Shown here: piece by piece, positions 53,116 to 63,767 of the stretch
Numbering within the stretch: position 1 is the stretch's first letter
Layout: the number at the start of each line of letters is the position of its first letter
From: Melanopsichium pennsylvanicum
Lineage: Eukaryota > Basidiomycota > Ustilaginomycetes > Ustilaginales
NCBI GenBank assembly: GCA_900208305.1
Contig: OAPG01000001.1
Coordinates: 124,001-188,000 of the forward strand
Length of the DNA stretch: 64,000 bases
Reading direction: 5' to 3'
Notes under the pieces: model-generated
What the model was told of the DNA's origin: nothing
What the model saw: the letters and a program-made list of their open reading frames with translations, nothing else
Databases searched by the model: none
Made by a program: the position numbers and the translations under genes

Positions 53116-56100
53116 TTAAAAAGTCTGCCAACCACCTTGATCCATAGCGCTTTCAATCTTCCTAACTACGATATTGGCCACACCATGAGCCCAAATCTGT
53201 TTCCTCAATTCGTCATATCTCTGCTGGTGCAACTTTTGCAGTCTACCTTTTCTCAACCCGACATCAATCTCTCCATGTGAGTCTAGATAAGGACTCAAGA
53301 AGTGGAAAGTTCCATTCCCCTGGTACAGCAGCAGCACCAGGTTCGACTTGATCTTAAAGTATGCTCCCATAGCACCTCCACACGATTCCATGTGCTGATT
53401 GCACTCACCTTTTCCTTCATCATCATCACTTTGACAGCAGAACGATTGGAGACAAACAACGTCCCCGCACAAAAGGCAGAGTGCAGGTTCGGGTGGCACA
53501 TTGTTGCACTTTTTACACTGGCGTCGCCGTGTATCTTGCAGAAGCGTCGCGAGGTCCAAAGGCAATTTGGCGAGCTCGTAAATGTGAGGATGTTCGAGCA
53601 GCAGGGTTGGGTGCGATTCTGCCGCTTGCAGGTAGGATGATGTGAGGGAGAGCAGGCCAGCCGAGGATCGGCCCAGAGCTCCACTTGCCAGTGACGCACT
53701 ACCAGAGGCACCACTGGATGCAGTTGCAAGAGCAGAGCTCGATCGCTCGGATCCAGAGGCTCCAGATACTGGATTACCCAAGGGCGCAGGCTGAATGGGT
53801 AAAGGCCGGAACAGGCTGGCCAAGGGTACATAGGCATGCTTGATCCATCCTTCAACCAGGCTTGCCATCGTGGTCTGCTTCTCCGCTCGGACTGGCAATG
53901 CAAAGGATGGCAAGGGGATCTGCAATTGCGCCAGTAATCTCCTGTACTCGCCCTGTGCACCTTCACCCACATCCATCGCATATGCTGTCCCAACGCTAGG
54001 GCTCGACACTCCCAATACGCGCCTCAGGATCGCAGCGCGCCTCAGGAAAGGCAGCGTATAGCTGCAGATCATCTTTGCCAGCGTGTCATCGTCCAGATTG
54101 TCGATACCCAGCGTGATATTTCCTCTAGCATACCCAACGAAACCGATTATATTCGCCACGGTCCATCGCACGTCGGGAAAGATGGATCGCGCTTCTTCGA
54201 TGTCGTCTTTGTTCACGTGTCGGGGCTTGAGGCCGGCGCCCGGACGAGGTGCGGAAGAAGGACCGAACAGGTTGCCCATGTGTCCGTACACCTGAGGCCA
54301 AATAGAGGGTTGAGCAAGACCGAACACGGTTTGCACCAAGCAGACGTAGTACATCAACGCGGTGCACTGCGTCAGGGATTCAGGAGCGACCACAGCGGCT
54401 TCAATCAGGATCGTTATGGGATCGCGGAGCAGCAAAGGGGAGCGAACCGCGTCGTCTCCTCCCCAGTGAGGCAGCAGCCGCTTGAGCAAACCTCGACGAA
54501 TAATGTCTGGTCCCTTTGAGCCTTCGTGGAGGGTCAGTGTCGACAATCGTAGACAGTGGATCAGTGACTTCAACAAGTCGACGGTAGAGTCGTTGAGTGC
54601 ATCTGCCACGCATCGTTGTTCGAGAGGTACACTGCAATCCGTGGAAGGAGAAGGAGTCATACCTCGCTGCGATACTTCCAACATGGCAATGGTGTAGGCG
54701 ACCAGCTCTTCTGGGATGTACATCTTACGACCCTGCGGAGCCAGAATGGTGTGCTGTTGGAATTTCTCCCTGGCCGCCTTGGTTGCGTGAGACATGGGTT
54801 TGAGCACGTTCATCAACCGATCGATCATCTGAGCTGTGCTGCGGTCGATGTTGGCGATTTCGAGACGCATTTGCAACGAACTCTGCGAGTGGTCGACAAA
54901 GAATGGCAGGAAAGCACCACTGCCGTGGTCGGTCTCCTGATAGTCTGCCACATTCGTCTTAGAAGAGTGTTTGAGGATATCGATGTTGATCTTGCGGATC
55001 CAGTCGTGTAATGGTGTGACGTCCGATGCTATCGAGTCGAACGAAGGGAAGATGCTGCCAGCAGAGCCTGAGTCTGCACCTCGTGCGGCAGCGACGTCAG
55101 GCACCGGCAGAATGACATTGCCCAGACTCTTACAGAGCGGACAAATGAATTCGGAACGGTGCAGGTCTTCCGGATGGTTGCGTGCAATTTGCTGTGTGTG
55201 ACGCTGCTCGACGCTCCTGCAGTACGTCTCAAAGCAGTGCAAATGCATGAGATGGCCGCAGGTTGAGGCGTAGAATCCAAATCGATGGTCCTCTTGAGGG
55301 AAGCTGCCATACGCAGGTCCCTGCTTCCCACTTTTGGTGTTCTGGGCGAGGCCTGTTCGCCCAAGAGGCGCTGTGCCTTGGACACGCCTCCCATCGCTGC
55401 CATTGCGATCCATTGTCAGCGGCGCCTCGAGGGCTTGCTGCAGACTGGGTGCATCTTGCTTTGGAGTCATACGTATCATCCTGCTCGGCTGGATGTGGGC
55501 GAGACTACCGAATGCCTTATCGGCTCCCAAATTCTCTTGGCAGAGAATGCAGCTGCCCCAGCTCTTCTTGTGCGCTCTTGCTTCTGCACCCATGGAAGAG
55601 GTAGCTGCATCGACCTCGCCTTCGTCATCCTCATCATCGTCGTCGTCTTCAGCCCCGAGCTGATCCAACAGACTCTTTTGCTGAGCGGAGAACTTTTGCA
55701 TGATAGCGGCTTGACGTGCTTTGGCTGCTGCTCGTCGGGCTTCCTCTGCACTCTTCTGTTTGGATACACCGCTACCTGTCGCCCCGGCGCCGCCTGCAGA
55801 TACTACGCCACGCCCGGTAGCTGAGAAATGGGATTGGACAACCTTGTGTGCAGTCTCGTTGTGAGAAGCGAACTTATCTAGACACCAAGTGATCTTGCTC
55901 TTGAAGGGCTTGAACTTTTCGAGTAGCTCGATGCGGCACAGCATTTCAACGAGGGTAGATTCTGAAGATGGTTCCACATTGCTGAACTCGTCTACATCAT
56001 CGTCAGCTTTGAGCTTTGAGATTGGCAACGTCGCGGCCTTGTCCGCGAAGCTATTGGCGGCGTCGACCAAACCGATCATGATGATCTGCAGAGCGGCGTC

Positions 56101-59100
56101 GACGAGCATGTCCGGTGCATACGTGTACAGCGCCCTTGTGTTGTCCAGAGCCTTGAAGACGAGCGAAATGAGCACGTCGTTGGTCAGAACCTCGGGTAAG
56201 CGCCCGAACAAGGTACCTCGGAGCTGGGTCAGCTGCGAGATCGGCGTCAATGGAGGAAGCTCCTCATCCTTGATGGCTGAAACTGCACGACCACTGCTCT
56301 GAGCCAGACGCTTCTTCTGGCGAATGCGGAGCACCTCTTCGACCTTCTCCCGCTGATTACGCGTATAGTGGTAGAAGAAAGGCTGGATCTCGGCATAGCA
56401 CTCGTCCTTGAGCTCAAATATGCCAAAGTCGTGTGTACCGTCGGGAGCGCGGAAGTTGGAGACCTGCGACAAAATCCGCTCGAAGGCGGCGTGGTCGGTG
56501 AGCTTCTCGGGGATGTTCTTGGTGACATCGGAGAAAGTGCCTTGGCCAAGAGCGAGGAAGTGGATGACCTCGCGTCGGATCTGTGCCTCGATGGGCCAAG
56601 CGCATACGGACGACAGCTCGGAGAGGCACGTGGTGATGAGGAAAAGGAACTCCTCGGCGAGGAAGACACCCTGCACAGAATCCCACGGCTTGTCGCTAGG
56701 CGTGTCGGTATGGTTGAACCAAGGCTCCAGACAGAAGCGATCGAGCATGGTAAGGAGGAAACGATCTGTGTCGAGCAAAGCAAAGCCAGCTTGCAAGAGC
56801 AGCAAATCCTGATCGTACATGATGCCACGCATCGAGTTGTCGCGGTAGTGGTGCGCTTGTGAACGGATGACGAATCCGTTGCGGACCCACATATTGCAGC
56901 GGATCTGCGCAAGCTTGACACAGACCCGCAGTGGATAGTCTAGCGCGATCAGCAAGTTCTTCTCGTCTACTTGGGATTGAAGCAGGTCGTCCAGACGTTC
57001 TTTGCCGGACCAGCGCTGCATGGCTTCATGGCCGACGATGGGGATCTGCCGGATCAGCTCAGCCAACAGCCAGTGCATGGGGTGATGGAAGCTAACTGGC
57101 TGAGACTCGACCGCATAGTGGATCACGGGCATCGTCTTGGCACCAGCTTCGGCGCCGATGGTGTAGTGAGCATCGTGGAAGACGGTCGGTGGGTACAAAT
57201 CCGAATCGGCGTTGGACAGTTTGACCGTGCTCCAGCAGATGGCGTTCACCGTGCCCACCATGGCCTCGACAAGCTGAGCAGGTGCAGCGTGTGCAAACGC
57301 TTCACCAAACATCTTTGCAGCCTTGCCGAGGTGCGAGCTGATGTGGAAAACGGGGATCCACATCTCGCTCTCGAACTCGACGTGGGCCGAGACAGCTCGC
57401 TTCGAAGGATGAATTGCCTGAAAGAGCGAGAGACATTTGAGGAAGTAGTCGGTGTGGCCCTGCCCACCCTTTGCAATGAACTTCTGGACGCCATCTGACG
57501 CCAGAAGGTACCGAATGTCGTAAAAGATGTGATAACTGCGCGACTGGCGGAGGAACATGAGGTGGACGCTCGCTTGGCTGTTGACGAGTGTCGGAGGCGG
57601 CAGGATCAGATCCATCTTTTCATTGGCAAGCGAGCCGACAAAGATAGACTGGAGCAGCAAGAGCAGCTTGGAAAGAAAGCCGACCTTCTCGACCAACATC
57701 GTGGCGATCGAAGGAACGCTAAAGAGCTGGACCGTCAAGAAGCAGATCGAGTACTCCTGCTCCCTGTCTCTGAGCATAAGAGTCTCGACGAGCTTGGAAT
57801 AGATCTTGGCGAAGCGCAGCGAGAGCTCCTTCTTGATCTCACGCCGAGCAATCAGCGACATGAGCAGCGCCTTGATTTCAAGGCGTGCCGACTTCCATAG
57901 CTTGCAGTCCATCAATAGGAGACCCTCGTAGTTGGCCAGTTGGCGAGGGTCGAAGAAGTCTGCACTCATGAATCCAGCTTCGATCGGCTTGAGGGGATGG
58001 AAAGGAGCAAGTAAGCTGCGTGCAACGATATGCTTAAACGCTGCAGCATCTGGGCTGAGCGGTTGTCCCAACCAGGAGCTCGGTGGCATTGTCGATAGAC
58101 TTGGCGTTGCATCCTGCGACGAGGGTAAGTACAAGTTGCAGTTCGAGAGGTCCATGAGGAAGTTGAGCACTATCTGAACCACTTCTTCTGCAAAGACGTC
58201 GAAGGCCGGTCGAATGGTCACGGCGAGATCGATGGAATGCAAGACTCGCCCGATCTGATAGAGTCGACGCAGATCGGAGTTGACCTCGATGATCTCCCTG
58301 CCGTGCTTATCAACGCGTTCCGCCACACCTTTGGCCTCATGCTCTGAACGCCCTGTTGCATCGGTAACAATATCGATGACCTGGCTGAAGCTGTGCTTTT
58401 CGTCGTTCCACAGCAACACAGCGAACTGTCGCTTTCCATTGGCAGCGCCTCGTGCGCCTTGCGACTTTGCTTCGTCTCCGCTCGACTTTCGACATGATGC
58501 GGAAGATGATGCCGCTTGACTGGCGTGGAGCAACTCGCTCGCCGCCAGCAAGTTCTCTGAAGCGGTGCTAGGTCGATACTCGAGAAGATGGTGACGAGGC
58601 GCTGATCGCCAACTGCTGCCTTCTGCCACAACTTTGCCATCTGGACCTGAACGGCTGCCTCTGCGAGCACGGGAACCCCATGCGGTTCGATCTGCCTCGA
58701 GGCCATCATCGTCCTCATCAATGCTGTCTCCGACGAGGCTCTCGATTTCGACGGCGCTCATCTCCTCGTCGCTGTCATGCGGTTCCGTAGCGTTGCTCTT
58801 GCGCTTCGATGGCGTACGGCTAGCGCGTTGAGAGACGATTCCTTCCTCCAGAGTTGGAAGACGGAGCACTACGTCGGGCGTGTGCAAGACTGGGATGACC
58901 TCGATCTCTGGACCGTGATCAAATACAGTGACGATCAGCGTGATAAGCTCGGAAATGACGTCCAGCAAAGGCTCACGAAGCTGACCCGGAAGTGCGTCGA
59001 GAGCCTCGTCGATCTGTTCCAGCCCGTCGGCCGCTTCCGATGCTTGCGAGAGCCCGCCGAGTTGCGATAATGAAGATGAAGACGGGTGTTGGCGCTCTTG

Positions 59101-59802
59101 TGTGTCACCTTCGAGCTCCATGTCTGTGCTTGCTGCACTGTCGGTGGTTGCTGCGGCTTCGGAATGGTATCGACAGCCGATATCCTGTTTCCACGCTTCA
59201 GGATCGCCGCAGTCGCAACAGCCACCACTGGAGGACGAGACGCTGAACACAACATCGTGGCCGTCTTTGGCATGAATGGAGGCTTGAAAGCAGGGAGCAC
59301 ACTGAACGCAGGTGTCGTCTAGACCGCATTCTCTGCAGCGGTAGATGGCTTCCCCCTTTTGGAAGAGGTGGCCGCATGGCATTCCTCGGCGAGATTCCGA
59401 GTATTCGGGACCGAGGAGATCAGGATCTTCGACGTCATCGTAGGCGCTCGAGGTGGACCAGGGTGATTGAGCGCGCTGTGCTTGTTTTCCCTTCTTACGA
59501 GCGAGCGCAATCTCGCGCATCTCTTCGATCTGAGCGCGTGATAAGTTCCAGTCGTAGGATTCTACCAGTTTGAGCGCATCTTGGATGCTGGTGCTAGGTT
59601 CGCATGGTATGAGGACGGCAGGGGAGGGTACGCTCTCCAAGAGGTGACGAAAGAGGTTTCTGTACAGCGTCGACTTGATTTCTGGGGTGACGAGAAAGGT
59701 CGACGGGTCTGCATGGTCAGGTAGTGGTACTAGACGGGAGAGTAGGTCGCAAACGCCAAACTTGACGGATCTGCTGGTGCGCGAGGCAGAGTCTCGCCTC
59801 AT
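53116..59802 (-). CDS. UBR1: E3 ubiquitin ligase of the N-degron pathway, UBR1 family
   Basis: The 2228-residue single-exon protein recognises destabilising N-terminal residues and, with a Rad6-type E2, ubiquitinates the substrate. The UBR box is at about 143-213 (CGHLFQKGEAIYRCRECG, then GCCDCGDPEAW with the paired Cys and His). A ClpS-like type-2 pocket is at about 455-535 (FAVLLWNDEKHSFSQVIDIV). The RING-H2 finger starts at CILCQENLG (about 1416) and resumes after a long insert at STCGHLMHLHCFETYC with CPLCKSLG at about 1556. The C-terminal UBR-leader domain has CKKCNNVP, CLLCGDVVC and GECNQHMESCGG. An acidic tract (DDDDDEDDEGE) precedes the RING. The length exceeds yeast Ubr1 (1950) by low-complexity inserts. 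It converges tail to tail with the SET gene at 52.9 kb. Confidence 0.96.
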   Translation of the reverse strand: MRRDSASRTSRSVKFGVCDLLSRLVPLPDHADPSTFLVTPEIKSTLYRNLFRHLLESVPSPAVLIPCEPSTSIQDALKLVESYDWNLSRAQIEEMREIALARKKGKQAQRAQSPWSTSSAYDDVEDPDLLGPEYSESRRGMPCGHLFQKGEAIYRCRECGLDDTCVQCAPCFQASIHAKDGHDVVFSVSSSSGGCCDCGDPEAWKQDIGCRYHSEAAATTDSAASTDMELEGDTQERQHPSSSSLSQLGGLSQASEAADGLEQIDEALDALPGQLREPLLDVISELITLIVTVFDHGPEIEVIPVLHTPDVVLRLPTLEEGIVSQRASRTPSKRKSNATEPHDSDEEMSAVEIESLVGDSIDEDDDGLEADRTAWGSRARRGSRSGPDGKVVAEGSSWRSAPRHHLLEYRPSTASENLLAASELLHASQAASSSASCRKSSGDEAKSQGARGAANGKRQFAVLLWNDEKHSFSQVIDIVTDATGRSEHEAKGVAERVDKHGREIIEVNSDLRRLYQIGRVLHSIDLAVTIRPAFDVFAEEVVQIVLNFLMDLSNCNLYLPSSQDATPSLSTMPPSSWLGQPLSPDAAAFKHIVARSLLAPFHPLKPIEAGFMSADFFDPRQLANYEGLLLMDCKLWKSARLEIKALLMSLIARREIKKELSLRFAKIYSKLVETLMLRDREQEYSICFLTVQLFSVPSIATMLVEKVGFLSKLLLLLQSIFVGSLANEKMDLILPPPTLVNSQASVHLMFLRQSRSYHIFYDIRYLLASDGVQKFIAKGGQGHTDYFLKCLSLFQAIHPSKRAVSAHVEFESEMWIPVFHISSHLGKAAKMFGEAFAHAAPAQLVEAMVGTVNAICWSTVKLSNADSDLYPPTVFHDAHYTIGAEAGAKTMPVIHYAVESQPVSFHHPMHWLLAELIRQIPIVGHEAMQRWSGKERLDDLLQSQVDEKNLLIALDYPLRVCVKLAQIRCNMWVRNGFVIRSQAHHYRDNSMRGIMYDQDLLLLQAGFALLDTDRFLLTMLDRFCLEPWFNHTDTPSDKPWDSVQGVFLAEEFLFLITTCLSELSSVCAWPIEAQIRREVIHFLALGQGTFSDVTKNIPEKLTDHAAFERILSQVSNFRAPDGTHDFGIFELKDECYAEIQPFFYHYTRNQREKVEEVLRIRQKKRLAQSSGRAVSAIKDEELPPLTPISQLTQLRGTLFGRLPEVLTNDVLISLVFKALDNTRALYTYAPDMLVDAALQIIMIGLVDAANSFADKAATLPISKLKADDDVDEFSNVEPSSESTLVEMLCRIELLEKFKPFKSKITWCLDKFASHNETAHKVVQSHFSATGRGVVSAGGAGATGSGVSKQKSAEEARRAAAKARQAAIMQKFSAQQKSLLDQLGAEDDDDDEDDEGEVDAATSSMGAEARAHKKSWGSCILCQENLGADKAFGSLAHIQPSRMIRMTPKQDAPSLQQALEAPLTMDRNGSDGRRVQGTAPLGRTGLAQNTKSGKQGPAYGSFPQEDHRFGFYASTCGHLMHLHCFETYCRSVEQRHTQQIARNHPEDLHRSEFICPLCKSLGNVILPVPDVAAARGADSGSAGSIFPSFDSIASDVTPLHDWIRKINIDILKHSSKTNVADYQETDHGSGAFLPFFVDHSQSSLQMRLEIANIDRSTAQMIDRLMNVLKPMSHATKAAREKFQQHTILAPQGRKMYIPEELVAYTIAMLEVSQRGMTPSPSTDCSVPLEQRCVADALNDSTVDLLKSLIHCLRLSTLTLHEGSKGPDIIRRGLLKRLLPHWGGDDAVRSPLLLRDPITILIEAAVVAPESLTQCTALMYYVCLVQTVFGLAQPSIWPQVYGHMGNLFGPSSAPRPGAGLKPRHVNKDDIEEARSIFPDVRWTVANIIGFVGYARGNITLGIDNLDDDTLAKMICSYTLPFLRRAAILRRVLGVSSPSVGTAYAMDVGEGAQGEYRRLLAQLQIPLPSFALPVRAEKQTTMASLVEGWIKHAYVPLASLFRPLPIQPAPLGNPVSGASGSERSSSALATASSGASGSASLASGALGRSSAGLLSLTSSYLQAAESHPTLLLEHPHIYELAKLPLDLATLLQDTRRRQCKKCNNVPPEPALCLLCGDVVCLQSFCCQSDDDEGKGECNQHMESCGGAMGAYFKIKSNLVLLLYQGNGTFHFLSPYLDSHGEIDVGLRKGRLQKLHQQRYDELRKQIWAHGVANIVVRKIESAMDQGGWQTF

Positions 59803-60552
59803 GGTGCGATCGTTGTTGTGCGGTCAAAGGCGTTGGCAGACTGTCGATCAGAAAGGTTGCTGCCGCGCCTTTGCCAGACGTTGATTTGCAAAGCACTTTT
59901 TGGTTCCTCAAGAGGGGGGGAGCCGCTGGTTGATTCGCCGATAGAGCTGGTGCTTGCTGGCTGGCTGTTTGATAGTTTGACTGAGTCTTTTGACTGAGTC
60001 TCGACGATAATTTACCCTAATGTATTCGTTTGAGTATGTTGTTGCTGATCTCGAAACGTAGCAGAGATACAGAACTGAGCGTGATGATGGTGTGGAGTGT
60101 AGTTGGAGAGCTGTGGTAAGGTGGACAAGGGCTTAGTGAATTGATGCTGCTGCAGTGCACTCTCGAGATTTCCAAGTGTGTGTGTAATAATTTCTAAGAT
60201 TTTGGTTTGCCGCTCGAGCCTCCTCCTTTTGCTGCCGTTTTCAAGCAAAGAAAAATCATGCCAACCGCATGTCCAACTGCTTGGCTCGAACACCGCTTTC
60301 CAATTTTCGATTTTCGACTTGCCACGCATGAGCCGACACCTCTTGACTCTGCACAGAGAGTGAGACTGCTCAACTCAACACTTCGACTGACACTCGACAG
60401 TTTCGGGGACGGAACTTGTCACTATGGCGCGCCACAATCGCATTGGTCTCAACAAGATGCTTTCAAGGTAGGGAGCGTGCTTTGAGCTCGAAGATGCAGA
60501 ATTTATTGAGGGGACTGGGTATCAAAATGTTAGGAAAGGGAGATACTATGGA
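59803..60552. other. Intergenic between UBR1 and the APC transporter
   Basis: It holds the UBR1 promoter and leader plus the transporter's 3' UTR. No ORF is supportable. Confidence 0.45.
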
Positions 60553-63210
60553 TCAAGCAAGAACGATACGAAGGCCACCATACTCGCTAAGCGGATGCTG
60601 TGAGCCGACAAGAGCATCTCGTCCGCTGGGACATGATATGAAACTTCTCGAGATGGGAATGTCGAGCTGCTGTGTGATGGCCTTGACTACTTGCGGTGTG
60701 AAAGCGGCTTCCACGAACACCAAATCCACTGTGATGGTCGGAAAGATCTCATCAACAAGTTGGAAAGTCTCGTCTAACTGCTCGGGGATCCCCTCGATCG
60801 TCTTGTAGCAGTGGACCAACTTGCAATTAGATGTAGGCTCGTTGTTTTGTATGTAGTACAGCGCGTTGGCAAGCATCGAAATATCGTCTGACTTAGCAAA
60901 GTAGATGACTGGGTGCGCGCGCTCTCGTCGGATCCAATTGATCAGATGCTTCTCAAGCTTGATAGTCAACCGACCCAGAGATGATGTGCGTTGATGCTCG
61001 ATCAGCCAGACCAGAATTCGAGCCAGATCGACTCTGCGAGCCAGTGCGATGAGAACGACGGCCATTGCTATGTAGTACACCAAGGTCTGGATGATAATGA
61101 TGGGGGAAAGCGCAAAGTTGCCTGCCATGGCTGTGATGCCAATGCCGATGCCTAGAAGCACGGTTGCGAGGTTGGCGATGGTGTCACGCGGCAATGATGG
61201 TCTTGCGTATTTGAGCAAAACGAGCGAGATGCCGAAGAGCGTCATGACGCAAAGAAAAGAGACACTGAAGACCGAAGAGAGCGTGGTAAGGCTGAAGTCG
61301 CAAGTAGCGCTCATGATCAAAGTGAGGGCGAGGAAGAGAGCGATCGAAGGGTAAGTGGCGCCCGTCTTTGCTATTCTGCGTTGCAGCAGCTGAGGCACTA
61401 CCCTATCTTGGCAAAGCGCATCCACAAGCCCGCAGAAGGCAACGATGCCAGTGATGATGCCGCCGCAAAGAACGAGACAGGCATCAACCACGACGAATAG
61501 CTTGAGCCACGCGCCTCTGCCCGCCACTTGACCTAACAATGCGAGAACGTTGGATCCACCGAGGATGGCTTGCATGGGCACAAGCGCAAGGACAAGCAGC
61601 ATGAGCGGCGCTTCCGTGAGAACTACAATCCAGTGCAAGTTGCGCAGAGCCTTTGGGAACTCACCTGACTTGACCTGATTGATGTACGACGGACTGCATT
61701 CGATGCCAGTCAAACCGACAAAGGCAACGCAGATACCATCAAAGATGGCTCTCGCAATGCCCTTGCCTCCAGAGGAGGCACGGATGGAAGCCATGCCGAT
61801 GCTCCAATTTTCATGCAAAACACTATTGCCGGTGCGGATCCAAGCGACGACGCCAGCAACGATGAGCATGACCATGGTGAGAATGTGAAGCGTGAACATG
61901 CCGAGAGCCACCGTACTCGAGTCACGCATGCCGAGCAGACATAACGCGGCTAAACCAATCAGAAGCAGCACCGAAACGAGCCGATGGTCGATGGGAGCGT
62001 GTTGTGTTGAAGTCTCTCCAACAATATAGGCGCTGGCGGTACCGGCACTGACGGCGCCTGTTGCAATAGCATCGAGAAGCGTAAAAGCGGCGGCCAGCAC
62101 TGCGACGAGCTTGGTCGAAATGTTGGATAGGTAGTAGTAGTTGCCAGCGTTGCTTGCGGACAGAGCAGAGGACAGTTCGCATATGATGGGTCGAAAAGGA
62201 AAAAGCAAGAGGCAGGCGATGAGGATCGAGATGGGTGACAGCACCGACGACACTGCTACCACCGCGGGAAGCGCATAGAAGACGGAGCCGGTCACAGCAT
62301 TGCCTGCGATAGCCGACGCTTTCCACTGTCCGAGCTGGAGGTGCTTGGATTGTTGATCGCTGTCGTTGTTCACGTTGGAGGGTGTAGGAGGAAGTTCGAG
62401 AAGCGAGATGGAACCCCAACCTGCGAATTCCCAAGCTCGATGAATAGCCATGAGCGGGTCTTGACGATCGGATGGAAGGGTGGTGGTAGGTGCATCAATG
62501 ATGCGATCGATTGTTGCTTTGAGCTCGCCTCGACGAAAGGCACTGTTCCAGCCTGAATCCGAGGCGAAAGGATCGTCGGTCGTAGATGGCTGCTGAAGGT
62601 TCGTGGGAGGAGCGTTGAGTGGGTTGAGTGCTTCGATGTCGAGGATGGAGTTGATGGTGGCTGGCGTCACGTGAGTGGTTGGCGATACGACCCTTCTCTT
62701 GCGCTGGCGACGAATGATGGTAGCGAACTGAGATTCGGCAAACGATGGTGGACGCAGGATTGAAGCGGATGCGGGATGGGAGCGATTGACTGAATGAGCG
62801 TCATACTCGAGATTGTGAGTACCGGACATTGCTGATTTTAGTCTGGCGTGACGTTGACGGATGGATGAATCAGTGGTAGATGGAGGAGCTGCGCGAGATG
62901 CAGGATCATCGAGTGAGCGCGTATTGGAAGCGTTGTTGATGGATCTGTGCAAGGGGCTAGAGCCCGAGAGCGATACGTGTGGAGTTGCGTGGACATCAAA
63001 AGTGTGTCTAGCTTTGGAAGGACTGCGCTGGGTCGAAGATCGCAGAGATTCGTTGGGGATGATAGTCATGTCATCGTTGTGCAGTTCTTGGAAGGCACTC
63101 TGTTGATGAGCAGGAGCATGCAGGCCATCAGCGTGGGCAGAAAGAGGGTGGTTAGAAGGACCGGCTGAGGAAGAAAAGTCGGAGGGTGACTCCTCTGAGG
63201 GAACTTGCAT
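60553..63210 (-). CDS. APC-superfamily amino acid transporter with soluble C-terminal domain
   Basis: The 885-residue single-exon protein has a hydrophilic Ser/Pro/His-rich N-terminus of about 300 residues, then about twelve hydrophobic segments. AIAGNAVTGSVFYALPAVVA forms span 1 and the start of span 2, and FVGLTGIECSPSYINQVKSG sits in span 6, positions characteristic of the amino acid/polyamine/organocation fold. After the last span a soluble part of about 150 residues (from HPVIYFAKSDDISMLANALY) with alternating strands and helices resembles the UspA-like tail of some bacterial APC proteins. Substrate is not deducible. The start at 63210 is the first Met; the following 300 residues are low-complexity and may include regulatory sites. 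Confidence 0.82.
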   Translation of the reverse strand: MQVPSEESPSDFSSSAGPSNHPLSAHADGLHAPAHQQSAFQELHNDDMTIIPNESLRSSTQRSPSKARHTFDVHATPHVSLSGSSPLHRSINNASNTRSLDDPASRAAPPSTTDSSIRQRHARLKSAMSGTHNLEYDAHSVNRSHPASASILRPPSFAESQFATIIRRQRKRRVVSPTTHVTPATINSILDIEALNPLNAPPTNLQQPSTTDDPFASDSGWNSAFRRGELKATIDRIIDAPTTTLPSDRQDPLMAIHRAWEFAGWGSISLLELPPTPSNVNNDSDQQSKHLQLGQWKASAIAGNAVTGSVFYALPAVVAVSSVLSPISILIACLLLFPFRPIICELSSALSASNAGNYYYLSNISTKLVAVLAAAFTLLDAIATGAVSAGTASAYIVGETSTQHAPIDHRLVSVLLLIGLAALCLLGMRDSSTVALGMFTLHILTMVMLIVAGVVAWIRTGNSVLHENWSIGMASIRASSGGKGIARAIFDGICVAFVGLTGIECSPSYINQVKSGEFPKALRNLHWIVVLTEAPLMLLVLALVPMQAILGGSNVLALLGQVAGRGAWLKLFVVVDACLVLCGGIITGIVAFCGLVDALCQDRVVPQLLQRRIAKTGATYPSIALFLALTLIMSATCDFSLTTLSSVFSVSFLCVMTLFGISLVLLKYARPSLPRDTIANLATVLLGIGIGITAMAGNFALSPIIIIQTLVYYIAMAVVLIALARRVDLARILVWLIEHQRTSSLGRLTIKLEKHLINWIRRERAHPVIYFAKSDDISMLANALYYIQNNEPTSNCKLVHCYKTIEGIPEQLDETFQLVDEIFPTITVDLVFVEAAFTPQVVKAITQQLDIPISRSFISCPSGRDALVGSQHPLSEYGGLRIVLA

Positions 63211-63733
63211 GCTGAAGTAGGCTGCCTCGTAAGGCGAATGCTCGTTCGAATACCTGGCTACGATGAAAAGAAGAGGAAAGATGTGAGGAATGAAGAGTGA
63301 AGGATAAAAGGTTTGCTAGAACATGGGAAAAGCTGTCAAAGGAAGCGGGTGGCACAGAACCGAACCGAACCGAACCAAACCGCGGACCCTGAACGGCTGC
63401 TTCCCGAGAATTTTCGTTCCAAAATTCCATCTGTGACACAGAAGCGCGAGGGTCGAAAAGATGCTGCCAAATTTTCCACATTGTTTCATGTGCCTGGATC
63501 TAACATTCGTGATACTTTTTTGAGTTCCGCCTTAATTTCGCTCTCTTGTTTTATTGCATGTAAAAGTATATTATTACAAGCAAGATACGTATTGTGAGAA
63601 ATACAGATCCAGCTCGGTATCTGTTTGTGTCAACATTTTTGCCGCAGCTGGAAACGTATCATATATTTCTCCAAATCGACTTGCCTTGCTGTATTGCGAA
63701 ATACGGGTTGAGCGTTTCTCTCAGTGATGATGA

Positions 63734-63767
<34 letters not shown>

